From assembly GCF_030272615.1 (NCBI RefSeq), contig NC_081412.1:694906083-694966082 (forward strand): DNA of 60,000 nt, in the 5' to 3' direction. A program made the translations under genes and the position numbers. The DNA is from Cryptomeria japonica (taxonomy: Eukaryota; Streptophyta; Pinopsida; Cupressales; Cupressaceae). The notes under the pieces were generated by a model that did no database searches, was not told the DNA's origin, and saw nothing but the letters and a program-made list of their open reading frames with translations. Shown here piece by piece: positions 34,021 through 44,300 of the stretch. Position 1 is the first letter of the stretch. Each line of letters opens with the position of its first letter.

Positions 34021-34029
34021 CTTATATAG
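34021..34029 (-). promoter_or_regulatory. Minus-strand TATA-like box of the PMD gene
   Basis: Minus-strand sequence CTATATAAG, followed by GAGACC, lies about 85 bases before the ATG at 33939 and about 520 bases before the PMD coding region. A good TATA match in an otherwise GC-mixed region; promoter activity is inferred. Confidence 0.5.
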
Positions 34030-34267
34030 GTCTTTGTCAGTGCATAGATGGACGTGCACCCTCTCCATCTTATGCTGGTCACGGTCTTTTGCACCTTCAA
34101 TTACTTGTCATTTATGCATCCGATCCTCGATTTTCAGTCTGTTTGATCCTATCATTTTCTATCATTCTTATCGATTAATTGACCTCTCTTCTATATGTTT
34201 CCGACCAATTCCTCGAGGGGGCATGCATATGTCATCGTTATTGTCTGGGGCATTTTTCATTATTGTT

Positions 34268-34303
34268 CTTTGAAACAATGCTTAAAATTGCATTGTCTCA
34301 AAG
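34268..34303. promoter_or_regulatory. Hairpin abutting the Z polypurine tract
   Basis: CTTTGAAACAATGC (34268-34281) pairs with GCATTGTCTCAAAG (34290-34303) at 13 of 14 positions around an 8-base loop. The polypurine tract begins inside the 3' arm. Y has the counterpart at 38968-39004 with three mismatches. Confidence 0.75.
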
Positions 34304-34313
34304 AGGGGCAAAA
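34300..34313 (+). other. Element Z polypurine tract
   Basis: AAAGAGGGGCAAAA directly 5' of the LTR start TGTAGATG. Nearly identical to that of Y (39001-39013). Confidence 0.9.
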
Positions 34314-35847
34314 TGTAGATGTCTAAAAATGGTCAATGCTTGCGGAGTCATACTTTAACATTGGCACATTGCCTTATTTTAGGGTTTTTGCATCGCATTA
34401 ACATTTCTTCTATGTTGCGCACTTGGTCTTTATCATTTGTGAACATCGAGTCCTTCTTTTGCATTCTTTATTTGTCTCACTTTTGAATTTGGTCTTGTCG
34501 ATAATAATCTTCAGTCATGATTTTGGTCAATCTTATCCTGTCGTATCAATGTGTGTGCTCATTGAGCATATTTTGACATCGTAAATCCTAATTGATGATA
34601 GAATTAGGGTTTTGTCCTCTTGTCAATCTCATCAATTTTGCGATCAATTTGTCATCGATCATTGTCCTTTTCAATCTTGTCATTTTGCGATTGATTTGTC
34701 ATCGATCCTTGTCCTCTTGTCAATCTCGTCAATTTTGTGATCGATTTGTCATTGATCGTTGTCCTTTTTAATCTTGTCATTTTGTGATCAATTTGTCATC
34801 AATCCTTTTCCTCTTGTCAATCTCGTCAATTTTGTGATCGATTTGTCATCGATCGTTGGCCTTTTTCAATCATGTCAATTTGGATTAGTTAGTCATTGTT
34901 CCTCGTCAATTGGTGCATTTATCAATCAAATCATTTATCAAGTCAGAATCATGATCAAATCGAATCGATATCAATTATCTTTTGTCAAGACCTAATTGTC
35001 GTCCTTGCATTTTTAATTCATCTTCTACAGTTTCATGATTTATTCATTTAATCTTGTTTGTCATTTCTCCCTCTAGGTTAAATAGTTTATTTATCCTAAG
35101 TCTTCTTGTCACAATTAAATATTTATTTAATTGGCTAACTAATTCCTCCCTCTTTGTGAATTAATTAATGAATGAAAAATTATTAATTAATTTACCTAAT
35201 TTTCCAATTTACTAAATTCTCCTAATTCCTAATTTTCTAATTTTCATCAATTTTCTAATTTCTAATTCATCTAATTTTCTATTTTCTCCTATTTTTCTAA
35301 AATTTCTCCTAATTTCATGGGAATGACATAGCAAATTTGTCATAATTTGTCAATCAATCAATTTTGCATAGCAACCTTGTTAATTTTGTCATAATTTGTC
35401 ATTCAATCAATCTTGCATAGAAAGTGTCAATTTGTCATAATTTGTCATATTTGCCATTCTTGATTTGAAATTTCCTTTCAAATCTCTTCATGCTAATCTT
35501 GTCTTTTCTCCAATTTATCTATAAATTGGATGAATTTCTTCAATCAAAGATGGATCAATCAATCACGCTTCTAGTATCTTTATGATGTCTTGTCAATCTT
35601 GCTTTCATATTATGCTTATGCACTTGTAGGTGACATCCACAAACAAAGCAATTTGAAGGAGAAAGAAGGACAATGGAGAATCATGGAGGAGACATTCACA
35701 TTTGTGATGGTTTGTGTTTGAATTGAATGTTTTATTTTCATATCTCTAATGAATGTTTGTAGGTTTTGTTATCATTACAATCTGATTTTGTGATTGAGCT
35801 AGGCTAATGTTTATATTGCTTTGATGAATTCCAAATTCCTATCTACA
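34314..35847 (+). mobile_element. Element Z 3' LTR, 1534 bp
   Basis: TGTAGATG...ATCTACA, aligned with 23222-24765 throughout, including the 97-bp repeat (34613-34902) and TATAAATT (35518). A 12-base TAATTTGTCA-type indel separates the two. Followed by the duplication ACATC (35848-35852), after which the integrase of Y resumes in the correct frame. Confidence 0.95.
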
Positions 35848-35852
35848 ACATC

Positions 35853-36564
35853 ATCTGCCAATATGGTGTGCCCATATCCATCATCATAGATAACAATCTT
35901 CCTTTCAAAAATCAAGATGTCCATGAGCTCTGTGAGAAGTTTCATATCCAACACCGCTTTTCCACTCCTTATTACCCACAAGGAAATGATTAGGCCAAAG
36001 AATCAAACAAGAACATATTAAGAATCCTCAAGAAGACAGCCAATGATGCCGACTGTGATTGGCATGTTCATTGTTCAACTAAATCCAGCACTATGGGCAT
36101 ATCAAACTAGCATTTGAACCCCTACAAGTGCAACTCCCTACTCACTAGTCTATGGCATAGAAGCTATCTTACCTATTGAGGTCGAGATGCCATCTCTAAG
36201 GGTTTCCTTTCACAATCTCATCGATGATAAAGCATACTGAATATCTTGTCTTTAGGACTTAGAACTACTTGATGAGAAATGACAAGCTTCATACAATCAC
36301 CTCAAGGCCTATCAGCAGCGCATGAGTAGAATCTATAATCATTGGGTTAGACCTCATACATTTGAGGTAGGTGATCTTGTTCTTCAAGAAAATCCTCGTA
36401 ACCAACCCAACCAAGAACATCAAGGAAAGATTGAATCAAATTGGCTGGGTCCATATGTTATTACTGCTGTATTTGGGTCTGGGGCATACCAGTTGGCTAC
36501 TTACGAAGGAGAACTACTACAAGATCCGATCAATAGCATGCACCTCAAATGGTTTTATACATAA
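35853..36564 (+). pseudogene. Element Y integrase, C-terminal part
   Basis: Resumes as ICQYGVPISIIIDNNLPFKNQDV, with the second catalytic Asp, then HRFSTPYYPQGND and AKESNKNILRIL. The third acidic residue is one position late (36 residues after Asp, with Lys where Glu is expected). After a frameshift near 36100 come ATPYSLVYGIEAILPIEVE-like remnants and the C-terminal VGDLVLQENPRNQPNQEH and WLGPYVITAVFGSGAYQL (GPY/F module), ending at TAA 36562-36564. Confidence 0.9.
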
Positions 36565-36706
36565 GCTACATAGAGCATTAGGCTCCCATACATACCAGAA
36601 AAAACATCAAAAAACATTCAGATAAATGTCTCGAAGAAAATACAAAAAAAAAATAAAAATAGTAAAGAGAAAAATCATGCATCCAAATGGTGAACAAACC
36701 ACTCCA

Positions 36707-36756
36707 GTGGCACCTTGGGTAAGTGCGATGGTGAAAACCTGGCAAATAGGTGCCAC
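36707..36756 (+). promoter_or_regulatory. Conserved 3' box, Y copy, with 9-bp inverted repeat
   Basis: GTGGCACCT (36707-36715) and AGGTGCCAC (36748-36756) are perfect reverse complements flanking TGGGTAAGTGCGATGG and TGAAAACCTGGCAAAT. Shared with Z at 29496-29570. Likely an RNA stem-loop with a conserved loop (inference). Confidence 0.65.
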
Positions 36757-36984
36757 TCATAAAGGCTATGGCTCCATTGTCTTTCAGACTTGATGTGATC
36801 ACATTCACTACATTCACTCAACCATCCGTCCAAACCATGGCTCGTTATTGATCTACAATTAAGGATAGTACTTCATGCATCTTGCATCCCACTTTTTCAG
36901 AGTCTTGCCTCAAATTGGGGGCAATACCCTTAACCTATTTGATGGAAATGGATTCTACATTACTTGTGATTCATTGATTCTTCG

Positions 36985-37175
36985 TTCAAAACTATCTCAC
37001 AAAATCCAAAAACATTCAAAACTATCTTACAAAATCCAAAAACATTCAAAACTGTCTCTCTAAATACCAAAAACATTGGAAAATTATCTCACAAAATACC
37101 AAAAACATTCAAAACAATCATCAAAATACAAAAAACATTGAAAAACTATCTCACAGAATCCAAAAACCTCAGAAA
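36985..37175 (+). repeat. 30-bp A-rich tandem repeat, about six copies
   Basis: Units AAACTATCTCACAAAATCC and AAAAACATTC with period about 30. Corresponds in position to the Z array at 30279-30475. Confidence 0.85.
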
Positions 37176-38967
37176 ACATCAAACAAACAAAAACATGGCA
37201 ACGCTTTGTATATATGAATTTTTCAGAGCAGATACCACACAAACATGGTGAAATAATCAAACGATGACCACTTATCCAATCAACCAAAAAATCAACATCA
37301 AACACGCAAACTATCTAAACAAGGATGCATCCTTCCTTACCAAAACAAAGACAAGATGACATTTTCTTTGACAAGAAAATTTTGTTTAAGCTATCAAGTA
37401 CTTGGTTAATTTGTAGGTTATTCATTCGTTTATATATATCAAGTTCCTATAGCATTGTTTGTGTATCTTCTACAAATTATTCTGATGAAGTACTGGGGCA
37501 TGTACTAATGGTGTCTACATGGGAAGTTCACTAAGCTATGTGATCATAGGCAAAGTACACTCATATATCACTACGGCTTGTTGACTATAGCGTATACCTC
37601 GACCATATGAGGATGAACCATTATTGAGGGTTCATATTTTTTATTCTTTATATATGTTGTTTGCTTACAGGTACAATACTCCATCTTTGGTTCCTACTGC
37701 CTCATCCAAGCTCGATAATGGTTTTATCTCTTACTACGGTATGAACTTGTCTCAGGATATGATTGACAAAAGATCAAGGAGGACGTTCCAAGTCATGCAC
37801 GAAAGGAGTTAATCCTTGTTTGTTCTATAAGCAATACTCAGGTCAACTTGATCCATTATATCAAGTTGCTTGTATTAACTTGCTATATCAAAATCCATGA
37901 AAGGAATACTTAGGTCATCTTGAATCATTATGTCAAGTTGCTTGTATTACTTACAAAATTTTAAAGCTCAATGATGAAAATAAAGCACTATGGATCGTCA
38001 TTCCATCTCATCTGTATATATTGCATTCCATTGCATTCCATCCATCCATACATTCATAAATAGCTGCATATCATTCATACATAGTAATGACAATGGATAC
38101 TCTATTTTCCTCTTCTTCCATAGAAATACATCATAGGTCCTCCATTTCTTCTATCTAACATCAAACCCCCTCTCACCCTCCTCATCTTGGTAATCAGTAT
38201 CACATACCCTACATCATCTCCCATCAACCCAATCAAGCCAATTACTCTGTCTACATAGGAACATCGAGTCACACACACCTAGACTATCAACAAATACTCT
38301 GATCAAGTATCTTCAGGTCTCAACAGGTAATCGATTATGGCCAACCTAGACTACAACATGCATTTATCATAATGACCTAGTCTCAACGGGGCTGCTATGA
38401 TTCACCACAACCATCCATCACATGCACACACTATCAATTGATCAACCAATCAAACACAATCATAACAGACAATTACATCAATTGTCTAAGTCTCAACAAG
38501 TATTTTGCTTCATATGCCTTGACTTCATCGGGCAATTACATCAATTGTCTAAGTCACATCAGGTCACTTTGATGCACTTACTCAGACTTTATCCTATCCA
38601 AGCGAACAACTGACATCAACTGTCATGCTTTGACTCGACCGAGACAATTTAACCAATTGCACCAGATTGTCCAACCAATTTTGATCAATTGTATAGCATC
38701 AATCAAAAGCACAACACCACATTTGCATTGTATCTCCTGCATAACCTATGGGTACTCACTAGCTTGCCATTTCTCCGTATTCACTCTATTTTCTTCCATT
38801 CTTTCACCATTATTTCTAATTTATTCTATTCTATGTCCCCTCCACTTCTCATTCTTTTTTGAGAGATAGCCTGATTTTTCAAAAAAAATTGGCCCATCTC
38901 TCGAGGGGGCATACCACCCACTAAATTAACATTTATGGGGCATATTTATTCACAACTATTTTTCTTT

Positions 38968-39013
38968 CTTTGAAACGATGCGATCGAATTGCACCATCTC
39001 AAAGAGGGGCAAA
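38968..39013 (+). promoter_or_regulatory. Element Y hairpin and polypurine tract
   Basis: Arms CTTTGAAACGATGC (38968-38981) and GCACCATCTCAAAG (38991-39004), 11 of 14 pairing. The tract AAAGAGGGGCAAA (39001-39013) touches the LTR start. Confidence 0.75.
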
Positions 39014-40375
39014 TGTAGTCACATAAATTTGTCCACTTAATTAAATGAATATTTAGTATTTATTTGATTATTTAACCATCAATCAGTAATTAATTAAATT
39101 AATTCATCTTAACCCTCTTCTCCTATTAATTAAATAAATTATTCAATTTATTTGATTTAATTCACTTAACCAAATTCAAACCATTAATTAAATAAATAAA
39201 TCATATTTGTTTAATTAAATCTTCTCTCACATTTAAATAAATTAATATTTATTTAAATCCCCCAAAATCTCATCTCTCACATTTAAATAAATTAACATTT
39301 ATTTAAATCACCTTTATCCTCCACCCACTTGCATTTTCCTACAAATGCAAGTTGCACAACTATTTTAAATAAATAAATTATTTATTTAAAATCCTATTTA
39401 TCCTCACCCACTTGAAACCTTTAATGGTTTCCCTTAAATTCTTCAAACTTAATGGCTTCCTTCTAGAGTCTTCTTAAGCCTTTAATGGTTTCCCTTAAAG
39501 TCTTCAAACTTAATGGCTTCCTTCCAGAATCTTCTCAAGCCTTTAATGGTTTCCCTTAAAGTCTTCCAAACCATTAAAGGCTCTTACATAGACATTTATG
39601 GTTAACTCACCTTTTACCTTTGGTTAGAGACTTTCCTCTAACTTAACCATCCTTTTGACTCATGGGTCTATTCAAAGCATTTATTTCTTTGACTAAGGTA
39701 GCCATTTAACCCTTGCACATTCATTTATCCCTTGGATAAAAGAAATATCCATTAACCTAACCCTAACCCAACCCCCTAGGGTAACCATCATGTCCCCTCA
39801 AGCATTCAATGCTCCTTATCTCTCCTCTCAAGCCTCCTCATGTTGACACTTGTCAACATGGGATTGGGTTGAAAGTCTCACATAAATTGAATATCTTTCA
39901 ATCCTAACCCTTGTTAAGATTGCTCAATCTTAACCCTTCATTTCCCCATTTCTTCTATAAATAGAACCCTTCTCCTCAAGCAAAGAAGGAAGCATTAGAG
40001 TATTGTTGTTATACTAGTATTAGCATAGATCTTTTTCATAGCATAACTATCTACACCTGAATAGCATTTGTTTATCATATTTAACCATCTTGAATCTCCA
40101 TATGACATCCATGGCTAGTGTTAAAAGTTGAGAGCTACACTCATTTGGGACTTGGAGAGGGGAGAAACAAGGGAGAAGCATCAAAAGGCATCATGGAAGC
40201 ATCTTAGGGAGGCTCTTCTCCTTTCTTTCATTTTGTTAAACTTCTTTCATGCTTTTTTGAAATCTCTTTTGATATGTTTGGAATGGTTTTTAGTTATTTG
40301 TTTTGGTTTTATGGCTGAAACTAACTTATTAACATTGAACTTTGTTGTTGCCTTGTCCCCATTTCCATGACATCA
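39014..40375 (+). mobile_element. Element Y 3' LTR, 1362 bp
   Basis: Starts TGTAGTCACATAA and ends ATGACATCA, then CTTTG. Complete, unlike the 5' LTR. TATA box CTATAAATAG at 39955-39964. A short CCTAACCCTAACCC run (about 39754-39770) is part of the LTR. Confidence 0.95.
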
Positions 40376-40380
40376 CTTTG
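40376..40380 (+). repeat. Target-site duplication of Y, right copy (CTTTG)
   Basis: Pairs with 7035-7039; the X coding sequence continues directly after it. Confidence 0.95.
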
Positions 40381-40990
40381 CTATATTGTTTGTATATGAA
40401 AAAGTTAGTCTGTAAGACTTCGAGATGTTGTCACCTTGAGGTGTGATAAATAGAATGATTGCCCCTGAACCATGTCTAGTATATGAGTCATCAAAGTAGA
40501 GTTTCCACAGTTGTGTTGTTGTGATCATGAAGATCTATTCATCTACAAAATTGGAAATAAGAGGATGATCACCTTTAAGGGGTGCATTGGCCAGCTGATC
40601 TGCAATAACTTTCCCCTTGATAACCTTGTGATCCACGTACTCAATATCAAATTCACTCAGAATCATCACCCATTTGGCCAAGCGGCCTGTCAATCCTTCT
40701 TTGCTGAGTAAGTACTTTAGTGGATCAATCTTGGCAATGAGTTGTACCTTATGGGTCAACACATAGTGCCTCAGTTTAGTGGCTGCCAAAATAATTGCTA
40801 GGCAAGCTTGCTCAATAGGTGTGTAATTGAGTTCATAGTTGACCAGTGTGCGAGAGATATAGTATACAACACATTCTTTTCCTTCTGCATTTGTGTTGTG
40901 CCAACAGTATTCCTAATGTCGTATTTGTAGCTGAAATATAGAGCAATAGAGGTCTACTTGGATCTTGTGGGATTAGCAATGGTGTATTCA
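40381..40990 (-). pseudogene. Element X gypsy RNase H and start of second RNase H
   Basis: Minus strand. The gypsy RNase H shows LLLYISATNTTLGILLAQ (Asn for the first Asp), THKVQLIAKIDPLKYLLSKEGLTGRLAKW and LSEFDIEYVDHKVIKGK. The second RNase H follows with KLYFDDSYTRHG and RLTFSYTNNIAKYEAL, where Y was inserted; it continues at 7034. One frameshift near 40890. Confidence 0.9.
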
Positions 40991-42030
40991 TGAGATAGTT
41001 CTTAAGCATCTGGAATGCTTGTTGGCATCTAGAATCCCATTGAAAGCAGATGTTTTTGTGTAACAGATGTGTAAAGGGATGACACTTATCTGCTAGTTGC
41101 GTAATGAATCTCCGAATTGATTATAGGTGCCCTTGTAGTATCCTTAACTAACTAATGTTCTTCGAAGGTGGCATGTCCATGATTTCTTTGACTTTCATCA
41201 GATCTACTTCAATGCCCTTTCTTGAGACAATGTACCCTAGAAGTTTCTCTGAGGTCACTCCAAAGACACATTTCTTTGGATTGAGTTGAACATGACATTG
41301 TTCTAGTCTATCAAAGATTTTATCTAATATGGCAAGATGACCTTCTCTTCTTAATGATTTTTCCAGTAAGTCATCGACATAATCCTCCATTATGGTATGC
41401 ATCATATCATGAAAGATGGTGTTCATAGCTCTTTGATAGGTCGCCCCTACATTATTTAGACCAAAAGGCATCACGTTCAAATAGTATGTTCCCCATGGAC
41501 ATGTGAAGTTAGTTTTATGTTGATCTTCTGGAGCGATCTTTATCTAGTTGTATCCTGAAAATCCATCCATAAGAGAAAGCATGGCATGTCTTGATGTTAG
41601 ATCCACGATCATGTCAATGTTTGGTAGGTGAAAGTCATCTTTACGACATGCCTTGTTCAAATCTCTGAATTCGTTACAGATATGGATGCCCCCATTTGGT
41701 TTACCAACAGGTACTATATTGGAGATCCAATCTACCTAATTAATTGGTTGGATGAAACCAACATCTAAGAGCTTCTTGAGTTCTTCTTTTAGAAGCACAA
41801 CAATCTGCGGGTGCATCTTCTTGATCTTTTGTTTTACTGGTTTAGCTCCTTCTGCCACAGTGAGGTGATGCATGACCAAATCTAGATCAAGGCCAGGCAT
41901 GTCTACATAAGACCATGTGAAGTTGATCTGACGCTTCTGGAAGAATTCTACAAACTTGGATTGTTCCTCTGGAGTGAGTAGAGATGCCAGATGTATTTGG
42001 TGAGGAGTCTCAGGGGTCCCCACATTGAAT
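40991..42030 (-). pseudogene. Element X reverse transcriptase
   Basis: Minus strand. Contains LTPEEQSKFVEFFQKRQINFTW, AKPVKQKIKKMHPQIVV, LLDVGFIQPIN, then MPFGLNNVGATYQRAM, DYVDDLLEKS, NPKKCVFGVTSEKLLGYIVS. Stops interrupt the finger region near 41550 and 41735. Very close to Y in sequence. Confidence 0.92.
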
Positions 42031-43190
42031 TCTTTTGTTTCCTTGATTAGGATTGTTGATATCTCCTGATTTGTACTAGAGGGGAGGATGTCAAACCTTT
42101 CATCCGTAGGTACCTCAGAAAGGTTTTCACCATTGGATATGCTCTTTCATTTTACTTTTTGGGATTAAATAGTGTTACAGCTTGGTTTTCACTAGAAGAT
42201 CCATGTTTTATTGTGATATTTTTGCAGCTGAAAGGTTTGGCATCTGCCCCAAATATATGTTGCACTATTAAGTTTGATGGTGAATCCATCTTTGTGATCC
42301 CTGCTTGGTATGTTATCCCATAGTTCCAAAAAGTCAATGATTGTCTCATTGTTTTGGAATTGGTTGGTTCCATTCAATGAGTTCAGGATGGATAATGGGC
42401 ATTACCTCATTGATCAGGTTAAGTTCATGAGATGTGTCAATGAGGCTTAAAACATTGTGGTGAAGGTTGTTGATGGTACTCTCCCTGTCAGAATCAGGCG
42501 TAGGATGTGACATAGGGTATGTGGATGGTGTTTCCAGTTTAGGAACTCAAGAGGTTTTAGTGAGTGCCTCTTTGTAAATAGGGATTTCTTTTCGAGGTGG
42601 AGGTGGTGATACATCTTCCTCATTTGATGTGTTGAGATGTACAGAATCAAATTCCCACTCATGTGAGTTAGTCTCTAAGTTGCTTTCTAGTATCCGATTA
42701 CTATACCAAACTAGGATATCTTTTGAGTTGAACACTACAGTTGTGATCGGTTGATGTACTATTGGTGATGGAATTGCTGGTACAGTGGGTGCCACTGATG
42801 TTGTTGATGGGTTTACTAGTTCTATCAATGTAGTTGGGGGTAGAGATACTGCTAATGGTGTTGTTGATGTGGTTGTTGTTGCTGATGGGTTTGTTGGTTT
42901 GATTGGTGGGATGACTGGTGTTGTAGGTAGGATTATCAGTGTTGCGAGTGGGATTATGGGTTTTATAGATATTCTTAACTGTGTGAGTTGTGTTATGGAT
43001 GCTACGGATGGGATTCTTAGCCTTGGTGTGGTAGTTGGTGTTGTTCTTGGTGCTACCAATATAATCAAGGGTGGCCTCTTTAGAGTATTAGGCTGATATA
43101 GAGGTTTGTTGGGTTTCCCTTTGAATCTGAGCTTAGGAAGAGATTCCTTTAGAAAACCTAATCTAGTGTTATCTTTGGGTTTTAGTTCTG
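42031..43190 (-). pseudogene. Element X protease-RT linker
   Basis: Minus strand. A 173-codon open stretch (42547-43068) rich in Thr, Pro, Ile and Ser precedes VFNSKDILVWYSNRILES and SHEWEFDSV, which are conserved with Y. The biased middle does not align with the counterpart in Y. No recognised enzymatic domain. Confidence 0.65.
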
Positions 43191-43212
43191 GTTGTAAGGG
43201 CTTGTGTCATCC

Positions 43213-43300
43213 TTTCTTGCAAGGTCCCAAAGCACTTTGGCCATCATACCCCATTCTCTGCATGATAATAAGACCATTGCCAAATTTATCAGTGGGTAGT
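43213..43300 (-). pseudogene. Element X G-patch-like motif
   Basis: Minus strand. LPTDKFGNGLIIMQRMGYDG then QSALGPCKKG matches the motif in Y at 19373-19515. It lies just downstream of the protease in protein order. Confidence 0.65.
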
Positions 43301-43945
43301 TTAGCTTGTGAGATATCTTTGATAGGGTCTTTGTAGATCCATTCTGCTAGGTCCTCATCTCTGGTCTCCTCTTCCTAACCTTTTCTAGGGTCAAATTATG
43401 CCAAAGTGCATGCTAGCTTGACCAATGGTGGTTGAAGTAACCTTTGAGGCTTGTCATAAGTTCTAGGAGAAGTGGGTAATTGATCAACACAAAAGAGTTG
43501 GCGTAGATTATATTCCCCAGGACCTTCCTCAGCCATTTTCTTTTTTAAATTCTCTTGCTTTAGTATAGGGGTGATTGAACTAGAAAGAGATCTTGGATTT
43601 ACATATGATGTAGATAGGATGACTTCTGTGTTGTTAGGAACAATGATCTCTAGTTGATGGTTAATATTATTACAATATGCAAATGGATTTGCATCGCTCA
43701 GGATTTTGATTTCTACACCGTTATGCGAAATCTTGATACACTGATGATAGGTGGATGGAACGTCTTGCATGGCATGTATCCAAGGTCTTCCTAACAAGAG
43801 ACGATATGGTAGAGGAAGGTCCAAAACTTGACAAATGATGTGCTTGACAGATGATGGGCCCACTCGGATCAGTAACACAACTGCTCCTTTTGAAGAATGC
43901 TCTGCATCATCATAGGCTTTTATGGTTATATTTTTGTGGGGGTCC
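43301..43945 (-). pseudogene. Element X protease, C-terminal part
   Basis: Minus strand. Contains NITIKAYDDAEHSSKGA, RVGPSSVKHIICQVLDLPLPY, LLLGRPWIHAMQDV and STYHQCIKISHNG, matching the region after the active site in Y. The active site itself lies beyond W. W inserted after GGTCC (43941-43945), the presumed left target duplication. Confidence 0.88.
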
Positions 43946-44300
43946 TGTTGTCATTGATTTAAAATGGGCTTTTCTTTTCCCATAATTGGCTATGATTTTT
44001 TTTGAAATTTTGAGTAAGGCATGTTTTCAATTGCTTCAGCTCTGTTTTAGCTCTTAAGGGTTTAGGGTTTTTTGATTTTAAATCGCCTAATATCTCATAA
44101 AAAACCCTCTAGCTTCTATTCTTTCATTACTTTATCCACTTAAGTAATGCGTCATGGGATCGTAGGAAGTGTCCCCCCTTGTTTTTCTACCTAGGTAGTC
44201 ATGTGAATTAATCGCAAAAATTTATGCCTTATGTGGATCCCTCCTAAAGTTGTTGGGCCTAGTAAGTAGTGTGCATCTCGCAGATCGATCTACAGCTTTC

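Larger units (their letters stand above)
33506..34267 (-). other. Upstream region of the antisense PMD gene
   Basis: On the minus strand this stretch precedes the PMD coding region. It has a TATA-like box at 34021-34029 and a 74-codon open frame at 33715-33939 beginning MVNIPMEDHLGE, which could be a leader exon or uORF; no domain seen. The cluster of GCGCCTGTGT motifs lies at 33680-33770. A CTCGAGGGGGCAT block near 34213 is shared with Y (38898). Confidence 0.5.
36565..39000 (+). other. Element Y 3' non-coding region
   Basis: About 2.4 kb from the pol stop to the polypurine tract. It holds the conserved box (36707-36756), ATTGGGGGCAA (36914), an A-rich tandem repeat (36985-37175), a small duplication of CAATTACATCAATTGTCTAAG (38470-38560 region), a CTCGAGGGGGCAT block (38898) and the hairpin. 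No antisense PMD gene is visible, in contrast to Z. Confidence 0.65.

Noticed and set aside
36578-37305. Possible envelope-like ORF after the Y integrase
   Set aside because: Only short frames on the minus strand over A-rich repeats; no transmembrane or signal pattern consistent with an envelope gene.
42785-43096. Plus-strand Val/Gly-rich ORF of 103 codons
   Set aside because: Shadow of the Thr/Pro/Ile-rich linker of X on the minus strand.
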